64,000 nucleotides of DNA from UBA1479 sp040216635. GTDB lineage: Bacteria > Pseudomonadota > Alphaproteobacteria > Rhodospirillales > Casp-alpha2. The stretch lies in assembly GCA_040216635.1 (NCBI GenBank), contig JAVJOU010000023.1, positions 1 to 64,000 of the forward strand. Direction: 5' to 3'. The position numbers and the translations under genes were made by a program. Of the stretch, positions 15,765-22,848 are shown piece by piece (the stretch's first letter is position 1; each line of letters starts with the position of its first letter). The notes beneath the pieces are model-generated. The model worked only from the letters and a program-made list of their open reading frames with translations. It made no database searches and was not told the origin of the DNA.

Positions 15765-15805
15765 AAGCCCCCGGAAACGTCAGCGTTTCCGGGGGCTTTT
15801 CTTTT
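15765..15805 (+). terminator. Rho-independent terminator of the tRNA-Lys gene
   Basis: A 15-bp stem (15765-15779 with 15784-15798) with a TCAG loop is followed by TTCTTTT. It lies four bases after the tRNA-Lys CCA-end fragment and touches the stop codon of the leftward gene ending at 15804. It may therefore serve both strands. Confidence 0.85.
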
Positions 15806-15986
15806 AGGCCGCGTCTTCCGACAGCTGTTTGCGGATAACCGCTTTGATTTCCCGCCACACGCTCAGGGCATAGTTGTCGCCGTTGTGTTGGGCCACGATT
15901 GCGCCTTCGATGGCGGCGGCGAGGGCGCCGTCCAATCCGTGTTCCTGGATCAGATATTCGGCGATGTCTTTGGGATCGTCATGCAT
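15804..15986 (-). CDS. Conserved small protein of unknown function
   Basis: The acidic 60-residue protein contains AEYLIQEHGLDGA and GDNYALSVWREIKAVI. The same spacing of LIQE-G and GD-A-SVW appears in the 67-residue product at 31497-31700, so the two are probably paralogues. I recognise this pattern from small unnamed proteins of alphaproteobacteria but know no function. It is the first chromosomal gene to the right of the integrated DNA. Confidence 0.65.
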   Translation of the reverse strand: MHDDPKDIAEYLIQEHGLDGALAAAIEGAIVAQHNGDNYALSVWREIKAVIRKQLSEDAA

Positions 15987-16100
15987 ATGCTGGTCTTAAT
16001 GTTCTCGTCGGTTGTCGAAGCAGGCTGCTCCCCGCAGATGTGCATGGAAATGATGACCGCTTTATGGCGATCAGCGGCCGAAGATCGGATAGTGAAAGCG

Positions 16101-16316
16101 TCAGCGTTCGCGGGCGCCGTGACGGCCCGGATTTCCCGTGGAACGCTTTCGGAAATAGGCCCAGCCCGCCATGCAAATGAAGGCCAGGGCGACGGCGCTG
16201 AGCGTCAGGGGAAAGGCGAGGGGGACCGCCAGAAGGGCAATCAGCCCGCCCGCGACCAGCGCCAGAGTGCCGCCGACGACGGCGATGCCGATGATAAATC
16301 CCAATGCCCGGTCCAT
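16101..16316 (-). CDS. Small membrane protein
   Basis: The 71-residue product begins MDRALGFIIGIAVVGG. It has two hydrophobic spans (about residues 4-28 and 32-53) and a basic tail (FRKRSTGNPGRHGARER), consistent with an inner-membrane protein with a cytoplasmic C-terminus. An in-frame ATG at 16403 would overlap the next gene and adds non-hydrophobic sequence, so the start at 16316 is preferred. No function is evident. Confidence 0.45.
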   Translation of the reverse strand: MDRALGFIIGIAVVGGTLALVAGGLIALLAVPLAFPLTLSAVALAFICMAGWAYFRKRSTGNPGRHGARER

Positions 16317-16368
16317 GCCCCATGCTGGCACGCCCGGGTGGGGCGGAACAACGGGAAAGCGGATGCCC

Positions 16369-16737
16369 TTAGTCCGCCAGATACCTCGATCCCGCCGGCA
16401 CACAGCTTTTCGGAACCGTGACCTCGATCTCGCCCAGCAACAGGAACGACAGGGTCTTGCCGTGCAGGTCCTGGGTCAGGGCGGAATTGACGCCGCCTTC
16501 AAGCGCGTCGTCGATCACGAAGTTAAGCGCGTTCAGGTTGGGAAGCTCATAGCGCATGACCCGGCTTGCCCTCTTGTGGCGGAACAAGGCCAGGACCTTT
16601 TCCTCTGTCACCTGATCGCGGATACGTTCGAACGCATCGGGCAGATAGGCAACGACGGAAATGTTGGAGCGGTTGCCCTTATCCCCGGCGCGGCCATGGG
16701 CCACGGCGTGAAGGGGCAGGGTGAGGGTGTCGGTCAT
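16369..16737 (-). CDS. AtuA-associated small subunit (AtuA C-terminal-like domain)
   Basis: The 122-residue protein has AHGRAGDKGNRSNISVVAYL near the N-terminus and ALNFVIDDALEGG later. Both are typical of the small domain found fused to, or encoded next to, AtuA (DUF1446) proteins. Its start overlaps the stop of the AtuA-like gene by four bases (ATGA at 16734-16737), implying coupled expression and probably a complex. The RAGDKGN segment is the most conserved part of the family. The biochemical role of the pair is not settled. Confidence 0.75.
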   Translation of the reverse strand: MTDTLTLPLHAVAHGRAGDKGNRSNISVVAYLPDAFERIRDQVTEEKVLALFRHKRASRVMRYELPNLNALNFVIDDALEGGVNSALTQDLHGKTLSFLLLGEIEVTVPKSCVPAGSRYLAD

Positions 16738-18104
16738 ATGGAAACCTCTTCGGCCTTGGCCTGATCTTCGACCGGGCCACGCGGCACCAGGACCGAGGCC
16801 GTGTTGACCTGCCCGGTGATCGAACAGCGGTATCCGCCGCCGCCGGCCGGGCCGGAGCAGAACAGGCTGAGCACCTCGTCATTGACATATTGTGCCGTCG
16901 CCTTGTCCTGGGTGCGCACGGCGGCGCGCAGACGGTATTCCCCGTCCATCGGCATGTTGGCGCCGCGTTGGCGGTCGGCGGCATCGTTGTCGAAAGCAGC
17001 CCCCGCGCCCACGATCTCGATCCGCACCGGCTCGGCGACACCGTTCCGGGCGCAGCGTTTGCGCACGATGTCGGCGGCCAGATTGGCGCGGGCAAGCGCA
17101 TTGGGCCCGGCATAGGTCAGCTCGGCCTCGCCCAGCCAGCCGCCGTCGGCGGAGACGGTCACCTTCAATGTCTCGGGCGGGGGATGGCCCTTGGCGCCGG
17201 TCACGCGCACCCGGTCCTTGCCGTCGTCGGCCAGGGTCACGCCGGTGACGTCGAGCGTGACATCGGGGGTCAGGTAGGCCGCCGGGTCATGCATTTCATA
17301 GAGGATCTGTTCAGTTACCGTGGCCTGGGTCACCAGCCCGCCGGTGTCGTCGGCCTTGGTGATGACGATGGAGCCGTCCGCGCCGATCTCGCCGATGGGA
17401 AAGCCCAGATCGTCCATGCCCGGCACGTCCTTGAAACCGGGGTCGCAGAAATAGCCGCCCGTTATCTGGCCGCCGCATTCCAGCAAATGACCCGCCAGCG
17501 TACCGGCGGCAATCAGGTCAAGGTCGTCCGTGGTCCATCCGAATTCGTGGATCAGCGGCCCCAGGACCAGGGCCGCGTCCGTGGTGCGGCCGACCAGCAC
17601 GATATCCGTGTCCAAGGCCAGGGCTTCGGCCACGGGCCGCGCTCCCAGATAGGCATTGGCGGCGACGATCTCTTTGCCGGCGATGGACACGCCCTCGACC
17701 GCCGGCAGGGCCGCGACCTCGTCGCCGGACATGAAGCTCAGCAAATCATCGCCCAGGACGACGGCGACCCGCAGGTCCTCGACGCCCAGTTCCCGCGCCA
17801 ATTCCAAGGTCTTCTTGGCACCGCCCAGGGGATTGGCGTTGCCCAGGTTGGCGACGATGCGCACACCACTTTCCTTGGCCGCCTTCAGCACGCCGCGCAG
17901 ATAGGGTTCCAGATAGGGGGAATAGCCCATGTCCGGATTGCGCATCTTGATGCGCTGGGCGATGGCCAGGGTACGCTCGCCCATGACCTCGAAAATCAGA
18001 TAGCGGGGACCGTCCCGTTTGGTGAGGGTTCGGACCACGGGTAGGCCCGCATCCAGGCGGTCGCCCGCGAACCCGGCACCGGAGCCGATATAGACGGTTT
18101 TCAC
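16734..18104 (-). CDS. AtuA-like protein (acyclic terpene utilisation family, DUF1446)
   Basis: The 456-residue protein belongs to the family of AtuA, first found in the acyclic terpene degradation cluster of Pseudomonas. Supporting stretches are YIGSGAGFAGDRLDAG at the N-terminus, VANLGNANPLGGA, DIVLVGRTTDAALVLGPL and a central HLLECGGQITGGYF block. The family is spread among acyl-CoA and organic-acid pathways, and its reaction is uncertain. The start overlaps the stop of the aldolase gene by four bases. The small partner follows, so three genes are translationally chained. The rest of the locus lacks the biotin-dependent carboxylase genes of terpene clusters, so terpene use is unlikely. Confidence 0.8.
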   Translation of the reverse strand: MKTVYIGSGAGFAGDRLDAGLPVVRTLTKRDGPRYLIFEVMGERTLAIAQRIKMRNPDMGYSPYLEPYLRGVLKAAKESGVRIVANLGNANPLGGAKKTLELARELGVEDLRVAVVLGDDLLSFMSGDEVAALPAVEGVSIAGKEIVAANAYLGARPVAEALALDTDIVLVGRTTDAALVLGPLIHEFGWTTDDLDLIAAGTLAGHLLECGGQITGGYFCDPGFKDVPGMDDLGFPIGEIGADGSIVITKADDTGGLVTQATVTEQILYEMHDPAAYLTPDVTLDVTGVTLADDGKDRVRVTGAKGHPPPETLKVTVSADGGWLGEAELTYAGPNALARANLAADIVRKRCARNGVAEPVRIEIVGAGAAFDNDAADRQRGANMPMDGEYRLRAAVRTQDKATAQYVNDEVLSLFCSGPAGGGGYRCSITGQVNTASVLVPRGPVEDQAKAEEVSI

Positions 18105-18865
18105 GATACCGCCTCCGCGATGTCCTTGGCGACGGCGTTGGCGCCGGCGAGCATGAAGGCGTGTTCCGATCCGACAAAATACATGGTCACGCCCAGGGCT
18201 TTAAGCTCGGGAACCCAATCGGCATTGGGGGCGAAGGTGATCATGCACTTGCCGTGCTTTTTCGCCGCTTCGCCCACGCGTTTGATCGCCGCGCGAACTT
18301 GCGGGGCGGCCGGGTCCGTCAGGCCGTAGCAGACGGCAAGGTCCGCCGGTCCGACGAACAATCCATCCAGGCCGTCCACGGCGGCAATGTCGTCGATGGC
18401 TTCAACGGCTTCCGGTTCCTCAATTTGGCCGATGACGACGGTTTCCCGCTCGCTTTGCGCCAGGATGTCGGGCATCGGCCGGGTTGCGTAGCCGGCCCAT
18501 CGTGTGGAGCCGGCAAACCCGCGGCCGCCGTGGCCGAAGCGGGCCGCGCGGGTGATGGCTTCGGCTTTTTCGGCGCTGTCGACATGGGGAACGATGACCC
18601 CCGTGGCGCCGCTGTCCATGGTGGTCAGGATCGTGCCGGGCAGACCGTCCGGAATGCGAACAAGGACGGGGAAGTTCATGGCTCGAGCCACGCCCAGGCA
18701 GGCATCCATCGTTCCCCGGTCGAACGGAGAATGCTCGGCATCGAGCGCGATGAAATCGAAGTCCGACATGGCCAGGACTTCCACCAGTTGAAAGGCCGGT
18801 GTTTTCAGAAACGTGCCGGTCAGGACATCGCCGCGCAACATCCTCTGTTTTAGGTTCTCGGACAT
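18101..18865 (-). CDS. HpcH/HpaI-family aldolase
   Basis: The 254-residue TIM-barrel protein resembles class II pyruvate aldolases that split 2-keto-3-deoxy acids into pyruvate and an aldehyde. The N-terminal FDFIALDAEHSPFD gives the conserved D-E-H active-site segment. GATGVIVPHVDSAEKA and ARFGHGGRGFAGSTRWAGY match the substrate-binding region, and GQIEEPEAVE and GLFVGPADLAVCYG carry the metal and pyruvate contacts. The length is typical. It is encoded with an AtuA-like pair and a D-2-hydroxyacid dehydrogenase, so it probably handles a keto-deoxy acid made in the same pathway, perhaps by the IlvD/Edd dehydratase at 25082. The substrate is not readable from the sequence. Confidence 0.85.
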   Translation of the reverse strand: MSENLKQRMLRGDVLTGTFLKTPAFQLVEVLAMSDFDFIALDAEHSPFDRGTMDACLGVARAMNFPVLVRIPDGLPGTILTTMDSGATGVIVPHVDSAEKAEAITRAARFGHGGRGFAGSTRWAGYATRPMPDILAQSERETVVIGQIEEPEAVEAIDDIAAVDGLDGLFVGPADLAVCYGLTDPAAPQVRAAIKRVGEAAKKHGKCMITFAPNADWVPELKALGVTMYFVGSEHAFMLAGANAVAKDIAEAVS

Positions 18866-18886
18866 TTGAATCCCTTTCGTCGTCGA

Positions 18887-19867
18887 TCAGGACGCCTTCC
18901 GCAATCCGTCGAGATTGAAGATCATCTCTTCCTTCAGGCAGCCATCGAAGTGATCCAGAATATTCTGGGTCGTCATGACGGCGGCGGCTTCCGTTGCCAG
19001 ATGCGACGCTGCCCCGTTATGGGGGGCAAGGACCGTTTTCGGGTGCTGCACCAGGGGATGGTCCGCCTGCGGCGGTTCTTCGGAAAACACGTCTACCCCG
19101 GCACCGGCCACATGGCCGCTGTCCAGGGCGGCGGCCAGGGCGGCTTCATCGACCACGCCGCCGCGCGCGTTGTTGATGACGATCACGCCCGGTTTCATGG
19201 CGGCCAGTTCGTCGGGCCCGATCAGGTGATGGGTGGTGTCGTCCAGCGGTACGTGCAGGGAGACAAAGTCGGCTTTCGCCAACTCTGGGCGGAAATCTTC
19301 GACCGCGCGCACGCCCTGTTGGGCGGCTAGGTCCCGGTCCAGCGCGATATCGGCCACGACCACGTCCATGCCGAAGGCCTTGCACAGGGGGGCGAGCATG
19401 CGCCCGATCCGCCCGTAACCGACGATCAGGATGGTCGATTGGTAAAGGTCCTGGGCGCGGTAGTTGTTGCGGTCGGCCCAGCGGCCGTCGCGGACGAGTG
19501 CCGTCTGCGCCGTCAGGTCGCGGGCCAATGACATCATCATGGCCATGGTGTGTTCGGCGACGCAGCGTGCGTTGGCGCCGGCCGCGATGCAGACGGGAAT
19601 GGCCCGATTGCTCAGGTAGTCGACGGCGATGTTGTCGCAGCCGACGCCGTGGCGCGATACGACCTGCAAGTCATTGGCATTGGCCAGCACGTCTTCGGGT
19701 AGGCGGGCCGTGCGGACGGCGATGCCGTGCACGCCGGCCATGGCCTGGGTCAGGGTTTCGGGTTGGATGTCTTCGGCGATGATGATTTCGATGTCATCCC
19801 GCGCCTCGAGAATTGCATGTCCGGCCGGGTGAATCCGTTCGGTCATCAGCACGCGTTTTTTGGTCAT
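18887..19867 (-). CDS. D-2-hydroxyacid dehydrogenase
   Basis: The 326-residue enzyme interconverts a 2-hydroxy acid and a 2-keto acid using NAD(P). The nucleotide-binding domain has ILIVGYGRIGRML. The expected Arg is in VINNARGGVVDEAAL, and the Glu in GVDVFSEEPP. The catalytic His is in VLAPHNGAAS. The N-terminal half (RTARLPEDVLANANDLQVVSRHGVGCDNI) matches phosphoglycerate-dehydrogenase-like relatives. It lies 21 bp upstream of the aldolase gene in the same direction and probably belongs to the same operon. Confidence 0.88.
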   Translation of the reverse strand: MTKKRVLMTERIHPAGHAILEARDDIEIIIAEDIQPETLTQAMAGVHGIAVRTARLPEDVLANANDLQVVSRHGVGCDNIAVDYLSNRAIPVCIAAGANARCVAEHTMAMMMSLARDLTAQTALVRDGRWADRNNYRAQDLYQSTILIVGYGRIGRMLAPLCKAFGMDVVVADIALDRDLAAQQGVRAVEDFRPELAKADFVSLHVPLDDTTHHLIGPDELAAMKPGVIVINNARGGVVDEAALAAALDSGHVAGAGVDVFSEEPPQADHPLVQHPKTVLAPHNGAASHLATEAAAVMTTQNILDHFDGCLKEEMIFNLDGLRKAS

Positions 19868-19920
19868 GGTCTTTTCATTCTTTATTTGGATGTGGAGTTT
19901 GAAGGATGTGAGATCGGGGC

Positions 19921-20820
19921 TTATTCGGCTGCGGTCTTGCCGCCGAAAAACTTCTTTTTCGCCAAGGACTGGCTTTCATAGATCGACCCGCCCTTGAGCG
20001 GCGGCGGATAGGGCAGGCGGATCGGCGCGGCGACCACGCGGGGCTCTAACGCGGGTTCGCCGGCGATGAAGGTGTCAACGTATTCGTCCCAGTTTGATTC
20101 CTTGCCTAATCCCCGGATGTCCCAGGCATCCGCCGCGGCGATCTGGAACAGCAGCAGCGTGCGATCACGGCCGGATGTGTTTTGCCCCGATCCATGGATG
20201 GTGCGGGCATGGTGAAAGCTGCAGGCACCGGCCTGGCCGGTGATCAGTTCCGCCGTGTCCAGGTTCGCCCCCGGCACGTCCGGGTCCATGGCACCGATGA
20301 AGCGGCCGTCCTGGTGATGGTCATAGGTCGGGCCTTTGTGCGACCCGGGCACGCAAAGCAACGGACCGTTTTCTTCGCGCATGTCGTCGAGCATCACGCC
20401 CACGGCCAGCACGTCGTCGTTGGTGTGCGGATAGAACGCCCAGTCCTGATGCCATTCGACCGGGGAGCCGTATTCGGCGGATTTCAAATTGATCTTGGAG
20501 CCGTGCATGCGGAACGCCGGGCCGAGAAGCTTGGTCAGAACTTCGATCAGACGGGGCGTGCGCGCCATCTTGTTGAACACGGGATGATTCTTGAACGGCT
20601 CCTTGATGCGTCGCACGCGGGGAACATCCGGCGTGTGATTGGGCTCCAGGTCGATGATGTTGGTGTGGTCGGTCAGGCCGCGCGCGCTTTCGACAAGCTC
20701 GCTCAGGGCGTCGCGCATCGCCTGCACTTCCGCGGCGGAATAGATGTTTTCGACCACGATGAACCCTTTTTCATTGTAGTCGGCGGTTTGGCTGTCGGTG
20801 ATGACGGTGGGGGTGTTCAT
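19921..20820 (-). CDS. Phytanoyl-CoA dioxygenase (PhyH)-family oxygenase
   Basis: The 299-residue non-haem iron, 2-oxoglutarate-dependent oxygenase starts MNTPTVITDS, with AGGAGC about 11 bases upstream; the frame is open further left but lacks good starts. The iron ligands are visible as H-x-D in VEWHQDWAF and a distal His in HARTIHGSGQN. The downstream Arg (TSGRDRTLL) would hold 2-oxoglutarate. LLCVPGSHKGPTYDHHQDG is typical of PhyH proteins acting on small molecules. In this locus it may open the pathway by hydroxylating the imported compound. The last residues (KKKFFGGKTAAE) are unusually basic. Confidence 0.85.
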   Translation of the reverse strand: MNTPTVITDSQTADYNEKGFIVVENIYSAAEVQAMRDALSELVESARGLTDHTNIIDLEPNHTPDVPRVRRIKEPFKNHPVFNKMARTPRLIEVLTKLLGPAFRMHGSKINLKSAEYGSPVEWHQDWAFYPHTNDDVLAVGVMLDDMREENGPLLCVPGSHKGPTYDHHQDGRFIGAMDPDVPGANLDTAELITGQAGACSFHHARTIHGSGQNTSGRDRTLLLFQIAAADAWDIRGLGKESNWDEYVDTFIAGEPALEPRVVAAPIRLPYPPPLKGGSIYESQSLAKKKFFGGKTAAE

Positions 20821-20861
20821 GGCGGTGGTCTGCTCCTGAGCGGCGCCTGCAGGGGGGGAGT

Positions 20862-21572
20862 CTATCCGAAATATTCGGGGAAATGGGCGCGGATTTCCTC
20901 GGTTGCGGAAACGGTGTCTTTCAAATGGGCACGTACGGTGGCCTCGGCCTTGTCTGGATCGCGTTCGGATATGGCCGCGAGAATCGCTTCGTGATCGCGG
21001 ATGATCCTGGCGGCCTTTCCTTTGGTCGGCAGATGCAGACGGCGCAGACGGTCCAAATGGGCGCGGCGTGCATGGATGATGTCCCACAACCCGCCCACGC
21101 CGGCCATTTCATACATCAGTTCGTGAAACCGGTTGTCGGCGGGCAGGAAGGCGGTGAAGTCATCCGATTTATGCGCCATCTTTTGCAGGCCGATGATGGA
21201 ACGCAGCTGTTCGATCTGCGGGTCGGTGATGTCGAGTGCCAAGGCGCGGGCGATTTCAACCTCGACACTGCGGCGCAGGAAATGAGCCTCGCGTGCACTT
21301 TGCACATCGATGAAGGCGACGCAGGTGCGGGATTGGGGAAAAATATCGACCAGGGATTCTTCTTCAAGAAGAAGCAAGGCTTCGCGCACGGGCGTGGGGC
21401 TGACGCCGAATTGTTCGGCGATCTGACGTGATTGCAGGACTGTACCCGGCGGCAGGTCGAGCGTGACGATCCCTTCGCGCAGGTTCTGATAGATCAGTTG
21501 AACAGCCGTCTGCCGCCCGCCTTTAGGCAGGGAAGGGCGCTCTTTGAAGAGTTCATTGCTGTCCGACATCAT
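20862..21572 (-). CDS. GntR-family (FCD subfamily) transcription regulator
   Basis: The 236-residue protein has an N-terminal winged helix (YQNLREGIVTLDLPPGTVLQ; QIAEQFGVSPTPVREALLLL) and a C-terminal all-helical FCD domain. Likely metal and ligand residues include the Asp and His in LPADNRFHELMYEMAG and the His in IIRDHEAILAAI. FCD regulators usually respond to small organic acids and repress the genes that break them down. It sits between the leftward catabolic genes and the rightward TRAP operon. A near-palindrome at 21652-21665 in the shared upstream region is a good candidate operator. Confidence 0.88.
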   Translation of the reverse strand: MMSDSNELFKERPSLPKGGRQTAVQLIYQNLREGIVTLDLPPGTVLQSRQIAEQFGVSPTPVREALLLLEEESLVDIFPQSRTCVAFIDVQSAREAHFLRRSVEVEIARALALDITDPQIEQLRSIIGLQKMAHKSDDFTAFLPADNRFHELMYEMAGVGGLWDIIHARRAHLDRLRRLHLPTKGKAARIIRDHEAILAAISERDPDKAEATVRAHLKDTVSATEEIRAHFPEYFG

Positions 21573-21640
21573 TCGGTTACCATCCCCAAAACTGGCGCAA
21601 ACATTGGCGTTTTTGCTGCACCTGCGAGCCGGAATTGGCC

Positions 21641-21669
21641 TTGACTCGCTAACTGATATATTAGTATTT
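21641..21669 (+). promoter_or_regulatory. Candidate dctP promoter with overlapping operator
   Basis: TTGACT at 21641-21646 is a good -35 box. Several T/A-rich hexamers in 21657-21669 could be the -10 box, but none has ideal spacing. The near-palindrome ACTGATATATTAGT (21652-21665, 12 of 14 positions symmetrical) overlaps them. This suits repression by the GntR protein encoded 80 bp to the left. Confidence 0.5.
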
Positions 21670-21729
21670 CAATTTTCGAGAAGTCAAATAAGACCTCATT
21701 AAGAACCTATCTAGGGAGAACCAAGTACC

Positions 21730-22761
21730 ATGTTGAAAAAGACCCTGATGGCGCTTGCCGTCGGCGGCTTGGTGTTTACCGGAGCGACCGGTGATGCCGC
21801 CGCAAAAACGCTCAAAGTTCAGGCCAGTTCCAAGGCCGGCGACTGGGCCCACCGCTTCATGACGGACACCTGGGCGCCGAAGCTTGATGCCATGACCGCC
21901 GGTACGGTCAAGATCGAGGTTCTGCCGACCAAGGCCGTTGTCCCGCACCGTGAAACCATCGACGCCGTCGCTAACGGCATTCTCGATGGCGATTTGAACG
22001 CGGTGTCCTATTTCTCGGGCCGCGATCCCGCGTTCGCCGTGATCGGTGATCTGATCGCCGGCTACGACACGGTCGATCAGGTGCGTACTTTCTGCCAGTA
22101 CGGCGGCGGCAAGGAAATTCTGCAGAAGATGTATGACAAGTACACCAAGGGTCAGGTGCATGTCGTCGGCTGCGGCCCCTATGCCAAGGAAGCCTTCGTA
22201 TCGACCGTTCCAATCAAGAGCGTCGCCGACTTCAAGGGCGTGAAAGTGCGCTCGCCGGAAGGCCTGGCCGCCGAAGTGTTCAAGCGCGCCGGCGCGGCCC
22301 CCGTGTCGCTGCCGTTCTCTGAGGTCTATACGGCCCTTGAGAAGAAGGTCATCGACGCCGCCGATGCCTCGGCCCACGTGAACAACAACGCCCAGGGTCT
22401 CTATAAAGTCGCCAAGTACCCGATCTATCCCGGCATCCATTCCATGGCCGTTCTGCAGTTCATTGTGAACAAGAAGGTCTGGGACAAGCTGGGTCCGCAG
22501 GGTCAGACCGCGTTGGAGGTCTGGTATCAGGCCGCTTACGACGCCATGCGCCGTGAAGCTGACCTTGAAGATCAGAAGATCGCTGACATGCAGCGCAAGG
22601 GTGGCGACGTCACGGTCATCGACTGGACGACGGAAGAGCGTGCCAAGTTCCGCAAAATCGCGGTCGGTGCCTGGGAAGATTTCGCTGGGAAGTCGCCCCT
22701 CGCCCGGGAAGCCCTGGACGCGCATCTGAAGTACATGCGTTCCGTCGGTCTCCTGGACTAA
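21730..22761 (+). CDS. dctP: TRAP transporter substrate-binding protein
   Basis: The 343-residue periplasmic protein captures the substrate for the DctQM permease. The N-terminus is a signal peptide (MLKKTLMALAVGGLVFTG, cleavage near residue 25). The mature part shows DctP landmarks: KVRSPEGLAAEVFKRAGA, with the Arg that usually grips a carboxylate, then PLPFSEVYTALEKKVIDAAD and a C-terminal FRKIAVGAWEDF segment. AGGGAGAACC lies upstream of the start. The conserved Arg suggests a carboxylate ligand. The terminator-like stem after the gene would make it the most abundant product of the operon. Confidence 0.92.
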   Translation: MLKKTLMALAVGGLVFTGATGDAAAKTLKVQASSKAGDWAHRFMTDTWAPKLDAMTAGTVKIEVLPTKAVVPHRETIDAVANGILDGDLNAVSYFSGRDPAFAVIGDLIAGYDTVDQVRTFCQYGGGKEILQKMYDKYTKGQVHVVGCGPYAKEAFVSTVPIKSVADFKGVKVRSPEGLAAEVFKRAGAAPVSLPFSEVYTALEKKVIDAADASAHVNNNAQGLYKVAKYPIYPGIHSMAVLQFIVNKKVWDKLGPQGQTALEVWYQAAYDAMRREADLEDQKIADMQRKGGDVTVIDWTTEERAKFRKIAVGAWEDFAGKSPLAREALDAHLKYMRSVGLLD

Positions 22762-22776
22762 CAACATATCGAATCG

Positions 22777-22814
22777 CCGCCGTGCCCGGATTGGGCACGG
22801 CGGTTATTCTATTC
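22777..22814 (+). terminator. Stem-loop between dctP and dctQM
   Basis: A perfect 11-bp GC-rich stem (22777-22787 with 22793-22803) is followed by TTATTCTATTC. It lies 16 bp after the dctP stop codon and 46 bp before dctQM. It probably acts as a partial terminator or an mRNA-stabilising hairpin that lowers permease expression relative to the binding protein. Confidence 0.75.
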
Positions 22815-22848
22815 ATAACCTGATTAATTTGCCGACCCAGGAGGGGCA

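Noticed and set aside
21661..22767. Leftward 368-aa open frame
   Set aside because: It is antisense to dctP, whose signal peptide and family motifs are clear.
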